Origin: Calliopsis andreniformis
Lineage: Eukaryota > Arthropoda > Insecta > Hymenoptera > Andrenidae
Direction of reading: 5' to 3'
DNA: 64,000 bases
Assembly: GCF_051401765.1 (NCBI RefSeq)
Contig: NW_027480592.1
Location: forward strand, 744,001-808,000
Positions 56,701-64,000 of the stretch are shown here, one piece after another. The notes under the pieces are model-generated. The model was given only the letters and a program-made list of their open reading frames with translations, was not told the origin of the DNA and made no database searches. Positions within the stretch are counted from its first letter, which is position 1. Each line of letters opens with the position of its first letter. A program made the position numbers and the translations under genes.

Positions 56701-59700
56701 GATTATTAGGATTATTGCTACGATTGTTATGATTGTTGTGGTTATTATGACGATTACTATGATTATTATGGTTGATAGTGTGGTTATTATGATTATCATT
56801 TAGATTATTATGGCTATTACGATTATTATGGTTTTTATGGCCATTATAATGGTTATTATGATTGTTTCCAAGTTTATTATGGTTCTTATTATGATTATTA
56901 TGATAATTATGTTTCATAGTATGATTATGACGAATATTATGATCATCACTCAGATTATTCTAGTGATTATGACTATTACGATTATTATAGCTATAATAAC
57001 GATTATTAAGGCTATTCCCATGATAATTCTGTTTATTGTTACGATGTTATGATTATTACAGTTAGTATAATTATTACTAGGATTATTACGGCTATTATGA
57101 TTGTTGCTACGATTATCATAATTGTTATTATGATTGCTATGATTCTTGTGGTTATTATGACGGTTACTATGATTACTATGGTTGATAGTACAGTTATTAT
57201 GATTATCATTCAGATTATTATGGCTATTATGATTATTATGGTTTTTATGGCCATTATAATGGTTATTATGATTCTTTCCAGGTTTATTATGGTCCTTATT
57301 ATGATTATTATGATTATTATGTTTCATAGTATGATTATGACGTATATTATCATAATCACAAAGATTATTTTGGTGATTATGACTATTACGATTATTATGG
57401 CTATAATAACGATTATTAAGTTATTTCCATGATAATTCTGTTTATTACTTCGATGTTATGATTACTACAGTTAGCATAACTATTACTATGATTATTACGA
57501 CTATTATGAATGTTGCTATGATTATTATGGTTATTATTACGTTTGTCATGATTGTTGTGGTTATTATGACGATTACTATTATTATTATGGTTGATAGTGT
57601 GGTTATTATGATTATCATTTATATTATTCTGCCTATTATGCTTATTATGGTTTTTATGGCTATTATAATGGTTATTATGACTGCTTCCAAGTTTATTATG
57701 GTTACTGTTATGATTATTACGATTATTATGTTTCATAGTGTGATTATGACGAATATTATGATCATCACTAAGATTATTCTGGTGATTATGACTATAACGA
57801 CTATTATGGTTATAATAACGATTATAAAGGTTATTTCCATGACAATTCTGTTTACTACTACGATGTTATGATTATTACAGTTAGTATAACTATTACTATG
57901 ACTATTACGACTATTATGACTGTTGCTATGATTATTATGATTATTATTACGATTGTTATGATTGTTGTGGATATTATGACGGTTACTATGATTATTCTGG
58001 TTGACAGTGTGGTTATTAAGATTATCAGTTAGATTATTATGGCTATTATGATTATTATGGTTTTTATGGCTATCATAATGGTTATTATGATTTTTCCAGG
58101 TTTGTTATGGTTATTATTATGTTTATTACGATTATTATGTTTCATAGTATGATTATGACGAATATTATGATCATCACTAAGATTATTCTGGTGATTATGA
58201 CTATTACGATTTTTATGGCTATAATAACGATTATTAAGGCTATTTCCATGATAATTCTGTTTATTATTTCGATGTTATGATTACTATAGTTAGCATATCT
58301 ATTACTATGATTATAAGACTATTATGACTGTTGCTATGATTATTATTATTATTATTACGATTGTTATGATTGTTGTGGTTATTATGACGATTACTATGAT
58401 TATTATGGTTGACAGTGTGGTTATTATGATTATAATTTAGATTATTACGGCTGTTACGTTTATTATGGTTTTTATGGACATCACAATGGTTATTATGATT
58501 GCTTCCAAGTTTATTATGGTTATTATTATGGTTACTATGATTATTATGTTTCATAGTATGATTATGACGAATATTATGATCATCACTGAGATTATTCTGG
58601 TGGTTTTGACTATGACGATTATTATGGCTACAATAACGATTATTAATGTTATTTCCAAGGTAATTCTGTTTATTATTACGTTGTTATGACTATTAGAGTT
58701 AGTCTAACTATTACTACGGTTATTACGGCTATTATAATTGTTGCTACGATTATCATAGTTATTATTATGATTGTTATGATTTTTGTGGTTATTATGACGG
58801 TTACTATGATTATTATGGTTCATAGTATGGTTATCATGATTATCATGCAGATAATTATGGCTATTTCGATTATAATGGTTTTTATGGCCATTATAATGGT
58901 TACTATGATTGTTTCCAAGTTTATTATGGTTGTTATTATGATTATTATGATTATTATGTTTCATAGTATGATTATGACGTATATTATGATCATCACTCAG
59001 ATTATTCTGGTGATTATGTCTATTACGATTGTTATAGCTATAATAACGATTATTAAGGTTATTTCCACGATAATTCTGTTTATTGTTACGATGTTACGAT
59101 CATTACAGTCAGCATAACTATTACTACGATTATTACGGCTATTATGACTGTTGCTATGATTATTACGATTATTATTACGATTGTCATGATTGTTGTGGTT
59201 ATTATGTCGATTACTATGATTATTATGGTTGACAGTGTGGTTATTATGATTATCATTTAGATTATTATGGCTATTACTATTATTATTGTTTTCATTGCTA
59301 TTATAATGGTTATTATGATTGTTTCCAAGTTTATTATGGCTATTATTATGATTATTACGATTATTATGTTTCATAGTGTGATTATGACGAATATTATGAT
59401 CATCACTAAGATTATTCTGGTGATTATGACTATAACGACTATTATGGTTATAATAACGATTATAAAGGTTATTTCCATGACAATTCTGTTTACTACTACG
59501 ATGTTATGATTATTACAGTTAGTATAACTATTACTATGACTATTACGACTATTATGACTGTTGCTATGATTATTATGATTATTATTACGATTGTTCTGAT
59601 TGTTGCGGTTATTATGACGATTACTATGATTATTATGGTTGATAGTGTGGTTATTATGATTATTATCTTGATTATTATGGCTGTTACGTTTATTATGGTT

Positions 59701-61554
59701 TTTATTGCCATCACAATGGTTATTATGATTGCTTCCAAGCTAATTATGGTTATTATTATGGTTACTATGATTATTATGTTTCATATTATGATTATGACGA
59801 ATATTATGATCATCACTAAGATTATTCTGGTGATTATGACTATTACGATTTTTATGGCTATAATAACGATTATTAAGGCTATTTCCATGATAATTCTGTT
59901 TATTATTTCGATGTTATGATTACTACAGTTAGCATAACTATTACTATGATTATTACGACTATTATGACTGTTGCTATGATTATTATGGTTATTATTACGA
60001 TTGTTATGATTGTTGTGTTTATTACGACGATTACTATGATTATTATGGTTGATAGTGTGGTTATTATGATTATCATTTATATTATTATGGCTATTATGCT
60101 TATTATGGTTTTCGTTGCTATTATAATGGTTATTATGATTGTTTCCAAGTTTATCATGGTTATTATTGTGATTATTACGATTATCATGTTTCATAGTGTG
60201 ATTATGACGAATATTATGATCATCACTGAGGTTATTCTGGTGGTTTTGACTATGACGATTATTATGTCTATAATAACGATTATTAATGTTATTTCCAAGG
60301 TAATTCTGTTTATTATTACGTTGTTATGATTATTAGAGTTAGTCTAACTATTACTACGATTATTACGGCTATTATGATTGTTGCTACGATTATCACAGTT
60401 ATTATTATGATTGTTATGATTTTTGTGTTTATTATGACGTTTACTATGATTATTATGTTTGATAGTAAGATTATTATGATTATCATGCAGATTATTATGG
60501 CTATTACGATTATTATGGTTTTTATGGCCATTATATTGGTTATTATGATTCTTTCCAGGTTTATTATGGTTCTTATTATGATTATTATGTTTATTATGTT
60601 TCATAGTATGATTATGACGTATATTATCATAATCACTAAGATTATTTTGGTGATTATGACTATTCCGATTATTATGGCTATAATAACGATTATTAAGGCT
60701 ATTTCCATGATAATTATGTTTATTATTTCGATGTTATGATTACTACAGTTAGCATAACTATTACTATAATTATTACGACTATTATGACTGTTGCTATGAT
60801 TATTATGATTATTATTACGATTGTTATGATTGTTGTTTGTATTATGACGATTACTATGATTATTCTGGTTGACAGTGTGGTTATTAAGATTATCAGTTAG
60901 ATTATTATGGCTATTATGATTATTATGGTTTTTATGGCTATCATAATGGTTATTATGATTTTTCCAGGTTTATTATGGTTATTATTATGTTTATTACGAT
61001 TATTATGTTTCATAGTGTGATTATGACGAATATTATGATCATCACTAAGATTATTCTGGTGATTATGTCTATTACGATTATTATAGCTATAATAACGATT
61101 ATTAAGGTTATTTCCATGATAATTCTGTTTATTGTTACGATGTTATGATTATTACAGTTAGCATAACTATTACTACGATTATTACGACTATTATGACTGT
61201 TGCTATGATTATTACGATTATTATTACGTTTGTCATGATTGTTGTGGTTATTATGTCGATTACTATGATTATTATAGTTGACAGTGTGGTTATTATGATT
61301 ATCATTTAGATTATTATGGCTATTACTATTATTATGGTTTTCATTGCTATTATAATGGTTATTATGATTCTTTCCAAGTTTATCATGGTTATTATTATGA
61401 TTATTACGATTATTATGTTTCATAGTGTGATTATGACGAATATTATGATCATCACTAAGATTATTCTGGTGATTATGACTATTACGATTATTATGGCTAT
61501 AATAACGATTATTAAGGTTATTTCCATGATAATTCTGTTTATTATTTCGATGTT

Positions 61555-62374
61555 ATGACCACTACAGTTAGCATAACTATTACTATGGTTATTTCGACTT
61601 TTGTGACTCTTGCTATGATTAGTATGCTTATTATTACGATTGTTATGATTGTTGTGGTTATTATGACGATTACTATGATTATTATGGTTGATAGTGTGGT
61701 TATTATGATTATTATCTAGATTATTATGGCTGTTACGTTTATTATGGTCTTTATGGACATCACAATGGTTATTATGATTGCTTCCAAGTTTATTACGGTT
61801 ATTATTATGGTTATTATGATTATTATGTTTCATAGTATGATTATGACGAATATTATGATCATCACTAAGATTATTGTGGTGGTTTTGACTATGACGATTA
61901 TTATGGCTATAATAACGATTATTAATGTTATTTCCAAGGTAATTCTGTTTACTATAACGTTGTTATGATTATTAGAGTTAGTCTAACTATTACTACGATT
62001 ATTACGGCTATTATGATTGTTGCTACGATTATCATAGTTATTATTATGATTGTTATGATTTTTGTGGTTATTATGACGTTTACTATGATTATTATGGTTG
62101 ATAGTAAGGTTATTATGAGTATCACGCAGATTATTATGGCTATTACGATTATTATGGTTTTTATGGCCATTATAATGGTTATTATGATTGTTTCCAAGTT
62201 TATTATGGTTGTTATTATGATTATTACGATTATTATGTTTCATAGTGTGATTATGACGAATATTATGATCATCACTAAGATTATTCTGGTGATTATGACT
62301 ATTACGATTATTATGGCTATAATAACGATTATTAAGGTTATTTCCATGATAATTCTGTTTATTATTTCGATGTT
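61555..62374 (+). repeat. 820-bp dimer, distal copy 1
   Basis: Corresponds to 52131-52950 at an offset of 9424, with the same ATGACCACTACAG start and the same TTATTTCGACTTTTG variant. Confidence 0.83.
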
Positions 62375-63194
62375 ATGACCACTACAGTTAGCATAACTAT
62401 TACTATGGTTATTACGACTTTTGTGACTCTTGCTATGATTTGTATGCTTATTATTACGATTGTTATGATTGTTGTGGTTATTATGACGATTACTATGATT
62501 ATTATGGTTGATAGTGTGGTTATTATGATTATTATCTAGATTATTATGGCTGTTACGTTTATTATGGTCTTTATGGACATCACAATGGTTATTATGATTG
62601 CTTCCAAGTTTATTACGGTTATTATTATGGTTATTATGATTATTATGTTTCATAGTATGATTATGACGAGTATTATGGTCATCACTAAGATTATTGTGGT
62701 GGTTTTGACTATGACGATTATTATGGCTATAATAACGATTATTAATGTTATTTCCAAGGTAATTCTGTTTACTATAACGTTGTTATGATTATTAGAGTTA
62801 GTCTAACTATTACTACGATTATTACGGCTATTATGATTGTTGCTACGATTATCATAGTTATTATTATGATTGTTATGATTTTTGTGGTTATTATGACGTT
62901 TACTATGATTATTATGGTTGATAGTAAGGTTATTATGAGTATCACGCAGATTATTATGGCTATTACGATTATTATGGTTTTTATGGCCATTATAATGGTT
63001 ATTATGATTGTTTCCAAGTTTATTATGGTTGTTACTATGATTATTATGATTATTATTTTTCATAGTATGATTATGACGAATATTATGATCATCACTCAGA
63101 TTATTCTGGTGATTGTGACTATTACGATTATTATGGCTATAATAACGATTATTAAGGTTATTTCCATGATAATTCTGTTTATTATTTCGATGTT
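62375..63194 (+). repeat. 820-bp dimer, distal copy 2
   Basis: Corresponds to 52951-53770 at an offset of 9424; private changes include TTTGTATGC near 62439 where others have TTAGTATGC. Confidence 0.83.
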
Positions 63195-64000
63195 ATGACT
63201 ACTACAGTTAGCATAACTATTACTATGGTTATTACGACTTTTGTGTCTGTTGCTATGATTAGTATGCTTATTATTACGATTGTTATGATTGTTGTGGATA
63301 TTATGACGATTACTATGATTATTATGGTTGATAGTGTGGTTATTATGATTATTATCTAGATTATTATGGCTGTTACGTTTATTATGGTCTTTATGGCCAC
63401 CACAATGGTTATTATGATTGCTTCCAAGTTTATTATGGTTATTATTATGGTTATTATGATTATTATGTTTCATAGTATGATTATGACGAATATTATGATC
63501 ATCACTAAGATTATTCTGGTGGTTTTGACTATGACGATTATTATGGCTATAATAACGATTATTAATGTTATTTCCAAGGTAATTCTGTTTATTATTACGT
63601 TGTTATGATTGTCAGAGTTAGTCTAACTATTACTACGATTATTACGGCTATTATGATTGTTGCTACGATTATCATAGTTATTATTATGATTGTTATGATT
63701 TTTGTGGTTATTATGACGTTTACTATGATTATTATGGTAGATAGCAAGGTTATTATGAGTATCATGCAGATTATTATGGCTATTACGATTATTATGGTTT
63801 TTATTGCCATTATATTGGTTATTATGATTCTTTCCAGGTTTATTATGGTTCTTATTATGATTATTACGATTATTATGTTTCATAGTGTGATTATGACGAA
63901 TATTATGATCATCACTAAGATTATTCTGGTGATTATGACTATTACGATTATTATGGCTATAATAACGATTATTAAGGTTATTTCCATGATAATTCTGTTT

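Larger units (their letters stand above)
59916..63864 (+). repeat. 9424/9425-bp-spaced duplication, copy 2
   Basis: Partner of 50491-54440. The interval 60736-61010 is replaced by sequence matching 55001-55275, including the rare GTTGTTTGTATT near 55097 and 60833, so this copy is a mosaic. Confidence 0.86.
30322..64000 (+). repeat. Satellite array, right part: tandem 410-bp monomers
   Basis: The array resumes after the transposon in the same orientation and register. The interrupted monomer (start 29172) sums to exactly 410 bp when the element and one TTA are removed. Starts: 30668, 31078, 31488, 31898, 32308, 32718, 33128, 33537, 33947, 34357, 34907, 35316, 35726, 36136, 36546, 36956, 37365, 37775, 38185, 38596, 39006, 39416, 39826, 40236, 40646, 41055, 41465, 41875, 42425, 42834, 43244, 43654, 44204, 44613, 45023, 45433, 45983, 46392, 46802, 47211, 47621, 48031, 48441, 48851, 49261, 49671, 50081, 50491, 50901, 51311, 51721, 52131, 52541, 52951, 53361, 53771, 54181, 54591, 55001, 55410, 55820, 56229, 56639, 57049, 57458, 57868, 58277, 58686, 59096, 59506, 59916, 60326, 60736, 61145, 61555, 61965, 62375, 62785, 63195, 63605. 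The last monomer is cut by the window end. No inverted monomer and no second insertion was seen. Confidence 0.97.

Noticed and set aside
1..64000. CRISPR array
   Set aside because: The repeats are 410 bp and contiguous, with no short repeat alternating with unique spacers.
1..64000. Telomeric repeat, because TTAG recurs
   Set aside because: TTAG appears once per monomer inside the dyad, never as a tandem TTAGG or TTAGGG run.
1..64000. Promoters and -10 boxes (GCTATAATAA recurs)
   Set aside because: TATAAT-like text is expected in such AT-rich repeats and recurs in every monomer with no gene behind it.

Overview
The window is essentially one thing: a head-to-tail satellite DNA array of eukaryotic type, interrupted once by a non-autonomous DNA transposon. 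I find no credible protein-coding gene, tRNA, rRNA, CRISPR array or bacterial-style operon. The organism is a eukaryote with an AT-rich repeat compartment. The transposon type and its AT-rich arms around a CpG-rich core would fit an arthropod or other invertebrate, but nothing in the window fixes the taxon.

The array. About 149 monomer starts are visible, all in the same orientation. The usual monomer is 410 bp; a few are 407, 409 or 411 bp, one is 398 bp, and thirteen are 550 bp. Each monomer is built almost entirely of triplets (ATT, ATG, ACG, GTT, GCT, ATA), as if it had grown from a short ATT/ATG microsatellite. This removes stop codons from two frames and produces hundreds of long but spurious ORFs: Ile/Met/Val/Thr-rich on the + strand and Asn/His-rich on the - strand. 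Since 410 = 3x136+2, the triplet phase slips at every monomer junction, so no ORF can normally cross it. Monomers fall into a few classes, named here by the dyad near their start: A (AGTTA-GCA-TAACT; A1 continues with ATGGTTATTACGACTTTTGTG, A2 with ATGATTATTACGACTATTATG), B (AGTTAG-T-CTAACT) and C (AGTTA-GTA-TAACT). C occurs in a 410-bp and a 550-bp form.

Higher-order structure. A four-monomer module A2-B-C550-B (about 1779 bp) recurs about ten times and is tandemly triplicated at 41055-46391. It is nested in a seven-monomer 3010-bp unit (A1-C-B-A2-B-C550-B), tandemly duplicated at about 16250-22269. Larger and very similar copies lie 10253 bp apart (1-7468 and 10254-17721), 7518 bp apart (about 31350-36105 and 38868-43623), 17773 bp apart (about 30380-33500 and 48153-51273) and 9424/9425 bp apart (50491-54440 and 59916-63864). 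Several copies change partner at sharp breakpoints, which points to recent unequal exchange and conversion.

The insertion. At 29239-30321 lies a 1083-bp near-perfect palindrome with arms of 515 and 505 bp and a 63-bp GC-rich centre. It begins CACTG, ends CAGTG and is flanked by a 3-bp TTA target duplication. The matching empty site, with a single TTA, is in this window at 38660-38662. These marks place it as a MITE or foldback element of the CMC (CACTA/Mirage/Chapaev) DNA transposon group. It carries no transposase.
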